A stretch of DNA of 24,490 bases. Origin: JAIBCL01 sp031411695. Lineage in GTDB: Bacteria > Verrucomicrobiota > Verrucomicrobiia > Verrucomicrobiales > Verrucomicrobiaceae. The translations under genes were made by a program, and so were the position numbers. The stretch covers positions 1 to 24,490 of the forward strand of contig JANOBO010000120.1 of assembly GCA_031411695.1 (NCBI GenBank), written 5' to 3'. Below are positions 14,857 to 23,836 of this stretch, one piece after another. The notes under the pieces are model-generated. The model was not told the DNA's origin, ran no database searches, and saw nothing but the letters and a program-made list of their open reading frames with translations. Every line of letters starts with the position of its first letter. The first letter of the stretch is position 1.

Positions 14857-15849
14857 TCACTCCGCTGCCAGATCGAGAATCACCTTGCCACTCCTGCCGC
14901 CCTCCTGTGCGCGGGCAATGGCTCGGGCGAAATCTTTGAGCGGCACGATCTCGTCGATGGCGATGCTGAGATCTCCTTCCTTCATCATCTCGGCGAGAGG
15001 ATGCAGCGCCTCATAGAGATCGGCGCTCCCCGCCTGTTCGATCCATTGGGTGATCCACAGCCCGCGGAGCTTCAGGTTTTTGAAGATGAGAAACTTGTTC
15101 GGCACCTTCAGGCTCTGGCGGCTCATCGCGCCATAAGTGACGAGCGTGCCTTCAGATGACAGCAGTTCCATGAGGCGGATGGCGGAGTCCCCACCGACAG
15201 CGTTCACGGCGATGCGCAGCGGTAATTTCTTCAGCAGCGCCTTCGCCTCCGCGAGGCCTTCATCCGTGTCGAGAAACACCGAGTCCGCGCCGAGCGCCTT
15301 CAATTCGGAGATAAGCTCGGGCCGCCGCACAAAGTTGATCGTATGCACACCGGCGTGCCTGGCGATCTGGATCAGCGCACGGCCCACGCCGGAGTTCGCC
15401 GCGTTCTGCGCGATGACGTCACCTTTCTCCAGGTCCGTGAAGCCCTTCAACAGACGCCACGCCGTGAGCGGATTGATGCGCAGCATGGATGCCTGCACCC
15501 TGTCCAGACGCTTCGGCAGTTTTGCAAAGTGATGCTCCGCCGCAGTCATGTGCTGCGCCCAACACGCGCCTCCTTCAATCGGGATGACGAGATCCCCTTT
15601 CTCCAGCGACTCCACCGAGGCGCCGATCTCCTCGACTTCCCCGCAGCCCTCGTGGCCGGGGATCACGGGCGGGATCGTCGGCCGCCCATAGGTGCCCTCG
15701 ATGAAATTGAGGTCCGCAGGATTGATCGGAGCGTACCGCATCCGCACCCGCACCTCGTGCGGGCCCAGCGGCACGAGCGTTTGCGAAACAAGCTTCAGCA
15801 CTTCGGCTGGCGGGCCGGTGCGTTCGAGTTGGAGTGCGAAGGATTGCAT
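14857..15849 (-). CDS. zinc-free MDR reductase, 2-enoyl thioester reductase (MECR/ETR)-like
   Basis: A 330-residue medium-chain dehydrogenase/reductase of the zinc-independent branch. The stretch APINPADLNFIEGTYG (40-55) carries the Tyr (Tyr54) matching the catalytic Tyr of mitochondrial enoyl-thioester reductases. PGHEGCGEVEEIG (64-76), QASMLRINPLTAWRLL (119-134) and the NADPH-binding GDVIAQNAANSGVGRALIQIA (143-163) also fit that group. No structural or catalytic zinc ligands are present. The likely role is NADPH-dependent reduction of an enoyl-ACP or enoyl-CoA, though annotation as a general quinone oxidoreductase is common. The start is the ATG at 15849, with GGTGAG about 6 nt upstream; a GTG at 15855 would sit too close to it. 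Confidence 0.88.
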   Translation of the reverse strand: MQSFALQLERTGPPAEVLKLVSQTLVPLGPHEVRVRMRYAPINPADLNFIEGTYGRPTIPPVIPGHEGCGEVEEIGASVESLEKGDLVIPIEGGACWAQHMTAAEHHFAKLPKRLDRVQASMLRINPLTAWRLLKGFTDLEKGDVIAQNAANSGVGRALIQIARHAGVHTINFVRRPELISELKALGADSVFLDTDEGLAEAKALLKKLPLRIAVNAVGGDSAIRLMELLSSEGTLVTYGAMSRQSLKVPNKFLIFKNLKLRGLWITQWIEQAGSADLYEALHPLAEMMKEGDLSIAIDEIVPLKDFARAIARAQEGGRSGKVILDLAAE

Positions 15850-15906
15850 GACCACTCACCAGAGATGCCGCGATCCGATTCTGTCAAGCGCCGCAAGCCG
15901 CTGAGT

Positions 15907-15956
15907 GACACGTCGTGTCGTAGGCGAGCGCGTCCCGCTTGGCGACATGTCGCCAA
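15907..15956. repeat. two short palindromes in the gap between the MDR gene and the Pel-like module
   Basis: GACACG-T-CGTGTC (15907-15919) is an odd palindrome, and TTGGCGACATGTCGCCAA (15939-15956) is a perfect 18-bp palindrome. Both lie in the 154-bp gap between two minus-strand transcripts, upstream of the MDR gene. They could be operators for a dimeric regulator or parts of a dispersed repeat. A third, shorter one (TCCGGCCGGA) is at 15988-15997. Confidence 0.5.
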
Positions 15957-16003
15957 CCCGAGAATACATCCGAAACTCCCCAGCCCTTCCGGCCGGATCG
16001 GGC

Positions 16004-18199
16004 TCACCAACTCCAGCTCCATCCGAGGGTGCCGATGGTGACGGAGCCATTGGTGTTCGGGCCGGCGCCGCCGGTGTCGTATTCGAGGCGGGCGAGGAGT
16101 TCTGAACGCGGGGTCAGCTTCCATTTCAGCTCACCGATGATGGCGTACTCGGTCTTGTCGGCTTCCAGGCGGTGCGCGATTTCTGCGGTCATGCCAGCGG
16201 TGAGCTTTCGGGTGAGCGGAACCGATGTGTGCGCCTGAAGCGCGTGCCGGTTGATGCGTTCCGGCACGGCATCGTACACTTCGGGCATGAGCGGAGAGTG
16301 ACCCACATCGAAGTAACGACGCACGAGGCAATCGAACTCGCGTGTGCGCGCGGCGAAGGATTTCTGCTCGACGGCATACGCGAGCCAGGTGTCTTCAGCG
16401 ACGGTAAACGGGTGCCAGCGGAACTGCGCCTCGACGCCGACGGAGCGGCCGATGGTCTCGCCGTCGATCTCGATCTGGCGTCCGAGCAACGTGGCGTCAA
16501 AGGCGAAATGCCGTCCCAGTGGCGAGCATAGATTTGCTGAAAGGGAATGCTGTCGGCCGTTCATCGCTTCGAGCAGGAGTGTGTCGCGCGAAGGATCATT
16601 CAGCGCGAGCCGAACACTGGCGGCGAGATCGCGTGTCGTGGTGTATTCCGCAGCGGCGCTGGCCATGACGCCATCATTGTACCCGCCGAGCAGAAAGGTG
16701 GCGTTCCAGCGCGGACTGAGTTCCTGCCACATGCCGACGGAAGCGGCGGGCCGTTCGGCCACCCGGCCGAGGGGGAAGACGGTTTCGCTGAGTTCGATGC
16801 GGTCCCATGCGGCCTGCGCGAGGTAGCGCCTTTTTCCTGTGCGCATCGAGGTGAACTGCGAGTTAAGGCGCAAGATGGCTCCTTCATCAAAGGTCCCGGC
16901 GACAAGTTCCGACGATAGACGTGGAAAGAAATTGCTGTGCAGGTTCTCCAGTTCCTCCCGCGCCACCCGCACTTCGTCAGGGGTGTAGAACGAGGCCTGC
17001 GCGATGACTTCCTCATACTGGCTGGACGCCGCGTGGTAGTCGGACGCACCGGCGAGGGAGCTGGCATAGTCGAACTGTGAGTCGAAGCGACGCGCCCGCG
17101 GCGCTCCTTTTTTCAAGGACGCATAAATGGCGGCCGCCCCGGCATGGCTGCCGTTTGCGTGCAGAACGTCCGCGTGGAAAACCCTCACATCATCTGAGTC
17201 GTACTTTTCGCCGATGAGCAGCGCGCAAACTCGCGCCGCTTCCACGTTGTCGCCACGCTCGAGAGCGGCGGTGCCTTCTGCGAGCAGCGCGGTCTGGCGC
17301 TGCTCCGCGAGCACCCTGGCGGCGCTGGCACGATCTTTTGCGGGATACCGTTCGTCGTTCATCACGACGAGGAAGGCGGCGCGCGCCTCCGCGGTCAGGC
17401 GCGCGTCGTTCAGCGCGAACGCGAGATCCATCTGCCGCGGAAACGGTCCGGCCGACGCATCGTGCGAGGCTTTGAGCTTGCGATAAAGCGGGATGGACTC
17501 CGCAGGCCGTCCCGCCTCGCATAAGAACTCGGCGCGCAGCTCGATCGCCTCCACATCCTTCGGCCATTGCTTGAGCGCGCTGGCGGTGAGCGTGCCGGCC
17601 TCCCTGAGTTTTCCTTTTCTCAGCGCAGCACGGGCGGCGTCGAGGGCGGCGTCGTTCAATTCTTCCAGCCTGTCGGAGCGTGAGCCCCGACTTGCGGTGA
17701 GCGGATCCTCACGCGCCTCCTCGATTGAAGTGGCAGCCTGTGGCTGGATCAATCCCATCGTCTCCTCGCGGCGGATGACGTCGGAGGGGGCGAGGCCGGC
17801 GACCGAGCGGGCGGCATCGTCAATGCGCCCGATGGCCCTGAGTGCGGCGGCCTCCAGGGTCATCGCATCGGCATCGTCCGGTGAGATGGCGAGCGCAGTC
17901 GTGGCGGCGCGCAGAGAATCGGGGAAGCGATGGAGCCGCAGTTCCAGCCGCGCCAATAGAAGCAGGCCGTCGAGGTTGCGCCGGTCGGATTTGAAAAGTG
18001 CCTGAAGAGTGGCGCGGCAGTCATCCGTCTGGCCAAGCTTCAGATAAAGAGCCGCCAACCGCTCCAGCTTCGAAGGCGGTAGCTTTTCCATCATCGAAGT
18101 CGGCGAGGATTTTTTCTCCACCGCGGGGACGACGGTGGAGGCGAAGAAAACGCAGGCCGCCAGAATGAAGCGGGCGTTTGCGTGGCGAGGCGGAATCAT
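16004..18199 (-). CDS. TPR plus outer-membrane-barrel protein, PelB C-terminal-like
   Basis: A 731-residue protein with a signal peptide (about residues 10-26, cleavage near VVPAVEKK). Residues 40-420 are Ala-rich helical repeats of TPR type, for example LERLAALYLKLGQTDDCRATLQALFK (45-70) and an array of A/L-rich pairs. From about 425 on the pattern switches to alternating hydrophobic strands, ending in an aromatic C-terminus (GWSWSW) typical of outer-membrane barrels. TPR scaffold plus barrel is the plan of the exopolysaccharide exporters PelB, PgaA and BcsC. With a PelA-like deacetylase two genes upstream, PelB is the best fit. The ATG at 18199 is chosen because a longer frame to 18409 overlaps the upstream gene. 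Assignment is by architecture, not alignment. Confidence 0.65.
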   Translation of the reverse strand: MIPPRHANARFILAACVFFASTVVPAVEKKSSPTSMMEKLPPSKLERLAALYLKLGQTDDCRATLQALFKSDRRNLDGLLLLARLELRLHRFPDSLRAATTALAISPDDADAMTLEAAALRAIGRIDDAARSVAGLAPSDVIRREETMGLIQPQAATSIEEAREDPLTASRGSRSDRLEELNDAALDAARAALRKGKLREAGTLTASALKQWPKDVEAIELRAEFLCEAGRPAESIPLYRKLKASHDASAGPFPRQMDLAFALNDARLTAEARAAFLVVMNDERYPAKDRASAARVLAEQRQTALLAEGTAALERGDNVEAARVCALLIGEKYDSDDVRVFHADVLHANGSHAGAAAIYASLKKGAPRARRFDSQFDYASSLAGASDYHAASSQYEEVIAQASFYTPDEVRVAREELENLHSNFFPRLSSELVAGTFDEGAILRLNSQFTSMRTGKRRYLAQAAWDRIELSETVFPLGRVAERPAASVGMWQELSPRWNATFLLGGYNDGVMASAAAEYTTTRDLAASVRLALNDPSRDTLLLEAMNGRQHSLSANLCSPLGRHFAFDATLLGRQIEIDGETIGRSVGVEAQFRWHPFTVAEDTWLAYAVEQKSFAARTREFDCLVRRYFDVGHSPLMPEVYDAVPERINRHALQAHTSVPLTRKLTAGMTAEIAHRLEADKTEYAIIGELKWKLTPRSELLARLEYDTGGAGPNTNGSVTIGTLGWSWSW

Positions 18200-18261
18200 G
18201 CGGCGGCTCTTGCGTGCTCGGCCTGCGCCTGCGGATGAGTGTGTCTCGAACACTGCCTGCC

Positions 18262-20412
18262 TCACCTCCCGCTGGTCTGGGTGATCTGCGGCTGCGGACG
18301 GCTGGCGGCGGGCGAAGACGGCAGCAGAATTTGGACAGCCTTCTGGTAAGCGCCAGCCGCCTCGTGGGCGCGGTCCTGAACCTTGTAGATGTCGCCGAGC
18401 ATCTCCCACGCGCTGCTGTCATGCACACCCGTGGAGGAAAGCTGCAGCGCCTCGAAGGATTCCGCGCGCGCCGCATCACCTGCGTCGAGGCTGATGCGTG
18501 CGAGGTGGTGCCACACGGCGGTTTCGCGGTAGCGGCTCTCTTTTTGCAGAGAGGCCACGATCTTCTCGCTGTCCGACCGGCGGCCCCATTGGTCAAAAAG
18601 GAGCGCGAGCCGCAGTTGAAGCTGTGGCAAATCCTTCAAGCAATCCGGCATCGGGCCGTTGAACAGATCGCATCCTTCGGGCGCATCGTGCCAGTCCGCA
18701 GCTTCGGCGATGAGCAGTTCGACGGCGACTGGGTGGTTCCGCACGGAAGGGTCGGAGAGCAGTCGGATCGTCTCGTCCCCGACTCCAGAGAGCGATTCCG
18801 CCAGCGAGATACGCAGGAGCGTGCTGGAGGGAAACTGCGCGAAACCAGTCCGCAGCGCGGCGACCTCGCCTGAGGAATCCGCGCGCTGGTGAAACTGTGC
18901 GGCGAGATCGAGATGCTCTTCCGCAGCGGAAGCGCGGCCACGGCACGCGAGGAGTCGCTGTGTGGCCGCCAAGGCCTCCCCTGAGTACCCGAGGGAATCG
19001 CAAAGAGCGGCGCACGTCTCCTGCGCTTCGACATCGTCCACAGCCTGCCGTGAGATTGCGAGCCACGCTTGGCAGCCGTCTTCAAAACGCCGCAGCCGGA
19101 CTAACGCGAAAGCCCGGCCTTTCTGCGATTCGATGTTCGTCGGATCATGCGCAAGCGCTGCGTCGAATGACGCGAGGGCCTTCGCCCATTCCCCCGACTG
19201 CTCGTGAATGCGGCCCAGCAGCAGTCTCATCGGAGCCGGTTCAGCCGCACGTGATGCGGCGGCTTCCAAATGCCGGATCGCGTCATGGGTACGCCCATCA
19301 TCGATGAGGATCTCGGCGAGCAAGGGTTCCGCTTCAAGGTGTTTACCGTGGGCGATCCGATCCTCCAGCACGACGGCGAAGTCAGCCTTGCGCAGCAGTT
19401 CCTCGTGCAGGTCCAGCGCGCGGGCCCAGGCCTCCTCATCGCCGAGAACGGCGAGGCGGAGCCAGGTGTCAAACGCCACATCACCACGGCCGGCCCATTC
19501 CTGCCACCTGGCCATGGCGCTGGCGTATTGCTTGTAGTCGTTCTCCGCCGCTGCGTTCGGGAAGGCTGTTCCGCCGCCTACCATCGCGACGGCCTCTTCC
19601 AGCGACCTCGTTTGAAAAGGCATCGTTTTGAAATGCTCGCCGATGAGATGCGAAGCCTCTGTCGTGCGATCACCCGCTGTGGCCAGCTCCACGAGCCTTC
19701 GCAGCATCCCGGGCCTGTCGGCAGGAGCGGCGCTCTCGTAATTTCGGATGATGATATCAAAGGCTAGGTTCGGCTGGTTCGATTCAACCGCGAGCTTCAC
19801 GCGAAGGTCGTCCACGTTCTCGGGACGCTGGGCAGCGTCGAGGTTGGAGGCGAGCGCGGTGTCCAGAGCTTTGAGCGCCTCGTCCGACCGCACGGCCCAG
19901 CGCCATGCCTGGATCTGACGACCGGCGATCTCCCACGAAGGATGAATGTGAAACCAGTCGGTGAGCAGCGCCGCCGCGCCGGCAGGATCGCCGAGGCCGA
20001 GCGCGCGCCTCACCAGAGCATCAGCCATGGCATCAAAAAGTTCGGGATCAATCCGCTCTGCGTGAGAGATCAATTCCGCGCCCATTTCCGCCGGAGTATT
20101 CGTCGTGGCGCAGAGGTTTTTGCGGTCAGCCTGAACAGCGGGATCCTCGAGCACGGCCGGGTCCTGAGAGGTCAGCCAAGCTCCGAGCTTCTCGCGATCC
20201 GTCTGCGGCGCGGCGAGCGTTAAGGCGGGGGCTTGCTCGGCGAGCCTTTCTTCAGCGAGCTGCTTCACCCGATCTTTGTGCCCATCGTGATCGAGCCGAT
20301 GCACCAGCTCACGCTGGTTCGGCACGAACCAAGCTGCCAGCAGCAGGCATGAGAGGACCACCGTGACGAGGGTTTTCTGCGGGATGACGGAACTGGGATC
20401 GGTTGGAAACAT
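18262..20412 (-). CDS. membrane-anchored TPR protein, PelB N-terminal-like
   Basis: A 716-residue protein with one N-terminal transmembrane helix (about 13-30, KTLVTVVLSCLLLAAWFV) followed only by helical TPR-type repeats to the C-terminus. A clear TPR pair spans about 393-455 (LLLGRIHEQSGEWAKALASFDAALAHDPTN and the next helices). The Pel exporter PelB in Pseudomonas has an anchored TPR scaffold continuous with its porin; here the scaffold is a separate protein, and the porin-like half is the next gene, 62 bp downstream. The expected role is to hold the deacetylase and polymer in the periplasm. The ATG at 20412 is chosen over an upstream frame reaching 20640, which is antisense-like in composition. 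No TPR pattern alone proves PelB. Confidence 0.65.
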   Translation of the reverse strand: MFPTDPSSVIPQKTLVTVVLSCLLLAAWFVPNQRELVHRLDHDGHKDRVKQLAEERLAEQAPALTLAAPQTDREKLGAWLTSQDPAVLEDPAVQADRKNLCATTNTPAEMGAELISHAERIDPELFDAMADALVRRALGLGDPAGAAALLTDWFHIHPSWEIAGRQIQAWRWAVRSDEALKALDTALASNLDAAQRPENVDDLRVKLAVESNQPNLAFDIIIRNYESAAPADRPGMLRRLVELATAGDRTTEASHLIGEHFKTMPFQTRSLEEAVAMVGGGTAFPNAAAENDYKQYASAMARWQEWAGRGDVAFDTWLRLAVLGDEEAWARALDLHEELLRKADFAVVLEDRIAHGKHLEAEPLLAEILIDDGRTHDAIRHLEAAASRAAEPAPMRLLLGRIHEQSGEWAKALASFDAALAHDPTNIESQKGRAFALVRLRRFEDGCQAWLAISRQAVDDVEAQETCAALCDSLGYSGEALAATQRLLACRGRASAAEEHLDLAAQFHQRADSSGEVAALRTGFAQFPSSTLLRISLAESLSGVGDETIRLLSDPSVRNHPVAVELLIAEAADWHDAPEGCDLFNGPMPDCLKDLPQLQLRLALLFDQWGRRSDSEKIVASLQKESRYRETAVWHHLARISLDAGDAARAESFEALQLSSTGVHDSSAWEMLGDIYKVQDRAHEAAGAYQKAVQILLPSSPAASRPQPQITQTSGR

Positions 20413-20431
20413 GCGTAATACGTCGCTGCGG

Positions 20432-22555
20432 TTACTCGCTCGCTCTGGGGACCGACAGCGTGAACTGACATACGGGGGGCAACCTAAGCCGGGTTCCACC
20501 TTGCTTGTCAACCTGCACGGTTGTCTGGCGCGCTGCGCTGCCGGCAGATACGGTGAGCGTGGCCGAAATGCCTGCCGGCAAGCCCTGGACCTCCACGTCG
20601 TTTTCGCGGAGGTCGCGGATCGTCCCCGCCATCCTGCCACTGATCATTTGAGTCAGCTTTATCTCGCCGCTGCTGGACACCAGCCAGGGCCGCGTGGCTG
20701 CGGCGGGGTGAAAGTCCAGCACCACGCGCGGGCTGCCATCGCAATGCACATAGATTTGATCGCCCTCGATCTTGTGGCCGGTCACGCCCTCGCTCAGATC
20801 CAAATTGGGCGCGCCGAACGAGGAAGGCACGCGGAAAGTGCGGCATTCTCCCGAGTTCCTCACCACCCAGCGCCTAGGTCCGGCTGCGCTGATTTGCGTG
20901 CGGCGGCAGTCCTTTGCCAGCCGCACGAAATCCCGTGCCGTCATGCTGTGCAGAGGTTGGGTCATGCACCAGTCATATACGGATTTTAGCGCGGATTGGC
21001 TGTCTCCGTTTTGAACGCTGTAGAAATGGTAATAGGCGTTCACTGGCTTCAGCCGGCGTGGGGCGCCAGTGCGCTGAAAGGTATCGATCACCAGCCGGTA
21101 GCCGCCGTAGAGGGGGCCGGTGAAGCCGTTGGTGAACACATACTCGTTCTGGATCGGGGCATAGACCTGCACCTCGCCATCCATCAGCGTGTCGGTGGAT
21201 GAGATGCCGGCGATGCCCTCGGCGCGCCGGTTGATGATCGTGTTTCCCCCGTTGAGCGACTCCAGACCCAAGCTTGCGGCAATTCGCAAGGCCTCGCCGG
21301 ATGGACGGCAATTTCCGGACCACAGAAACACCTCCAGCTTCTTGCCCGGCGGCATCAGCGTGTCCTGGATGTAGCGCGCCGATCCCTCGATCTCGCGTGT
21401 GACGTCAAACGCGGGGTAGATTTTTGGATCGGCAAACTCCAGCCATTGCGCCGCATACCCGCGCCCGCCCTCGATGTCGAGGCCGGGCATCCACACGAAC
21501 GGGTGCGAGAACGCATGTGAGGCACCCTGGACATTATCGAGCGCGAAGATGCTCCGCGCGATGTCCTCAAAGCGATTTCGATCCTCGGGGTTCTGCTCCT
21601 TCAGCAGCGCCTTCACCTCCGATTCAATGACCGACACCGTGACCGGAAATGGATATTTCTTGAGGAACTCGTCACGGATGATCTCCGCGCAGGTGACGTT
21701 CAGATGCTTCTTGCTCAAGGTCGTGAAGCCGTCGCCATCGATGTGCGTGAGGAACATCCGCAGACCATCGCGCGTCGTCGCATCCGGGACGGGGAACGCG
21801 TTCGCGGGCAGAAAGGTCGCGAGAAAAGTGAAGGGCTCCACCACCGCGCGGACATCTTCCGGCGAAGTGCGGAAATAAAGATACGGCTCCAGCAACGCGC
21901 CGCCCCAAGTCGCGGTATAGATCAAGTCGCAAGACATCTCGATGTCGCGCTTGTCCGTCGCCAGCACGGAGAGCCAGACTTTCGCATCTTCGGGCGCCTG
22001 TGCGGAGACGAGATTGTTTGTACGCGGCCGTGGCAGCAGTGCCTCATCAACCATGGATTTGTCCACCTTGCGGAACTTCGCCGACTTCACACCGATGATG
22101 TCCGCCGTGCTGCCACGGATGCCAAGGGCGTCGGCCATCTCCTGACGGTTCTCCTGGTTGTTGCCGGGATAGCCGCCGATGAAGAGGAGCTTCAGCCCGC
22201 GCTCCCGCTGCTTGACGATCCACTGCAAATAAAAAGCCTCGTCTGGAAAGGGAAGTTCCAGCGCTGAGTCCAGCACCACAGCGCAGACATCTGCCGGGAG
22301 CTTCTCCGGCGGCCGGCCTTTGCCCACATCGTGGAACTCCATTCTGTACCCCATCCACTCGAGCGCCATCTGCAGCATCTGCGCCGAGTATGTGTCAGGC
22401 GGCCACACGGGAGAGCGCGCCGGGTCGCCGGCGGCGAATCCGTAAAGGCACAGCACGGTGCGTGCGATTGGCGTCTCCTTTTCTTCCGCCCGGCATACAG
22501 CCGGTGCGCGGAGCAGGCAGAGAGCAAATAGAACTAAGAAGAGACGCGCGGGCAT
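20432..22555 (-). CDS. PelA-like polysaccharide deacetylase lacking the hydrolase domain
   Basis: A 707-residue protein exported by a signal peptide (residues 2-23, cleavage near CRAEE). Residues 30-250 look like the Rossmann-type region of PelA (VLCLYGF, then VVLDSALELPF and GLKLLFIGGYPG). The deacetylase core has HIDGDGF (271-277; Asp273, Asp275) and SHAFSHPF (346-353; His347, His351), with RDEFLKKYPFPVTVSVIESEV (294-314) between them. In P. aeruginosa PelA the corresponding residues are D528, D530, H600 and H604, with nearly the same spacing. The N-terminal glycoside hydrolase of PelA is missing. Its role is probably partial de-N-acetylation of an exported amino-sugar polymer. ATG at 22555, 16 bp after the upstream stop; in-frame starts at 22600 and further upstream are possible. 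Confidence 0.8.
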   Translation of the reverse strand: MPARLFLVLFALCLLRAPAVCRAEEKETPIARTVLCLYGFAAGDPARSPVWPPDTYSAQMLQMALEWMGYRMEFHDVGKGRPPEKLPADVCAVVLDSALELPFPDEAFYLQWIVKQRERGLKLLFIGGYPGNNQENRQEMADALGIRGSTADIIGVKSAKFRKVDKSMVDEALLPRPRTNNLVSAQAPEDAKVWLSVLATDKRDIEMSCDLIYTATWGGALLEPYLYFRTSPEDVRAVVEPFTFLATFLPANAFPVPDATTRDGLRMFLTHIDGDGFTTLSKKHLNVTCAEIIRDEFLKKYPFPVTVSVIESEVKALLKEQNPEDRNRFEDIARSIFALDNVQGASHAFSHPFVWMPGLDIEGGRGYAAQWLEFADPKIYPAFDVTREIEGSARYIQDTLMPPGKKLEVFLWSGNCRPSGEALRIAASLGLESLNGGNTIINRRAEGIAGISSTDTLMDGEVQVYAPIQNEYVFTNGFTGPLYGGYRLVIDTFQRTGAPRRLKPVNAYYHFYSVQNGDSQSALKSVYDWCMTQPLHSMTARDFVRLAKDCRRTQISAAGPRRWVVRNSGECRTFRVPSSFGAPNLDLSEGVTGHKIEGDQIYVHCDGSPRVVLDFHPAAATRPWLVSSSGEIKLTQMISGRMAGTIRDLRENDVEVQGLPAGISATLTVSAGSAARQTTVQVDKQGGTRLRLPPVCQFTLSVPRASE

Positions 22556-22571
22556 CGAATGGGGAGGGCGT

Positions 22572-23678
22572 CTAGCGGACGGCGCGCACCGCGGAGCCAT
22601 GTCGCGCTGAATCGAGACATGCATCCATGATGGTTTGAGTTTGAAGCGACATGGCTGGCCAGGTGGAATCGACCCTACCAGACAGTACGAGAGCGGAGAA
22701 CGTTCGAAACAAACACGCCTCCTGCGATCTCGGCGCGTTGTTCGGCGGCTCATGCACCGCGAAGTCGCGCCGCCCCTCCACCATGTCGAACTGACAGTCC
22801 TTCATCACGAAGTCTGAGTTTGTCACGCTAAAGCGCGTCTCGTCGCTCTTGTAGGGCAGCACGAAATCCGCCACGCGCAGCAGCCCTTTGTCACCGCTGA
22901 CCACGGCCCACTGCTGATTCTCCGCGATGAATGAGCAGAAGAATGACGCGGAAACCCCGCCGTCGAAGAACAACTCCGCCGAAAACTCCGTCGGCACAGC
23001 GGCGGGGGCGCCTGCTTGCTTTGTCTCCGCGAGGACGCGACCCACGACATGCGTGGGCATCTGCCACTTCATCGCCCAAAGCGTGAAGCGGATGCAATAC
23101 CAGCCGAGGTCGCCGAGACAACCGTGCGGCTCGAGATCGGAATGCGCGCGGATGTTCTCACGCATGAACTCGTCGTCCCCATGGAAACTGAACTGCGTCG
23201 TGATGCGCCTGATGCCGCCGACGCTGCCGCCGTCCTCGAGCGCCGCGCGCATCTGCCGCAGACGTTCATTGTGCATGAACATCACGCCGTCCATGAACTG
23301 GACCTTGTTTTTCTCACACGTCGCGATAATCTCCACCACATCGTCCGTCGCGCAGCCCACCGGTTTTTCCACCAGCACATGCTTGCCAGCGTTCGCCGCG
23401 CGGAGCACCCACTCCTTCCGGATACCCGTCGGAAGCGGGAAGTAGATCGCGTCCACCTCAGGGTGCGCGATCAGCTCCTCATAGCTGCCAAGCGGTAGCG
23501 GCGTGGACGGCTGCGGCACGCTGGCCTGGCATTCCGCGATGAATCGCGCGCTCTTTTTCATGTCACGGCTAGCCACCGCCACGAGTCGTGCGTTGCCTGC
23601 ATCGAGAGCGGCCTGCCAGTTTTTCCGTGCGATGTTTGCCGTGCCGAGAATCCCCCAGCGACATTGATTTTGAGTCAT
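22572..23678 (-). CDS. Gfo/Idh/MocA family oxidoreductase (At4g09670-like)
   Basis: A 368-residue cytosolic NAD(P)-dependent oxidoreductase with no signal peptide. The Rossmann start is RWGILGTANIARK (7-19), then GSYEELIAHPEVDAIYFPLPT (64-84), the EKP motif (104-106), VQFMDGVMFMHNERL (126-140) and a GCLGDLGWYCIRF segment. These are hallmarks of the group containing plant At4g09670 and dihydrodiol/xylose dehydrogenase-like proteins. The start ATG at 23678 is preferred to a frame open to 23768, since residues before MTQNQ have no family similarity. It is the first gene of the minus-strand run leading into the Pel-like genes (16-bp gap), so it may prepare or modify a sugar for that pathway. The substrate is unknown. 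Confidence 0.9.
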   Translation of the reverse strand: MTQNQCRWGILGTANIARKNWQAALDAGNARLVAVASRDMKKSARFIAECQASVPQPSTPLPLGSYEELIAHPEVDAIYFPLPTGIRKEWVLRAANAGKHVLVEKPVGCATDDVVEIIATCEKNKVQFMDGVMFMHNERLRQMRAALEDGGSVGGIRRITTQFSFHGDDEFMRENIRAHSDLEPHGCLGDLGWYCIRFTLWAMKWQMPTHVVGRVLAETKQAGAPAAVPTEFSAELFFDGGVSASFFCSFIAENQQWAVVSGDKGLLRVADFVLPYKSDETRFSVTNSDFVMKDCQFDMVEGRRDFAVHEPPNNAPRSQEACLFRTFSALVLSGRVDSTWPAMSLQTQTIMDACLDSARHGSAVRAVR

Positions 23679-23836
23679 CTCGCAGAGGTAGGCGAGCCCC
23701 TCCCGGCCCGCAACACGCACGACACCTTCCGCGCTCAGCCTCCAGAAAGGCGGCGCGGTTCTCAGCAACCAGCGGGCGAACCAAGACCTTGCGCTGACCC
23801 GCTGCCTGCCGCACTGCTGCGCCCTCCACCCGACCC

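Noticed and set aside
23679..23836. A sigma-54 or sigma-70 promoter in the divergent gap at the right end
   Set aside because: I looked for GG-N10-GC and -35/-10 pairs on both strands and found no convincing match.
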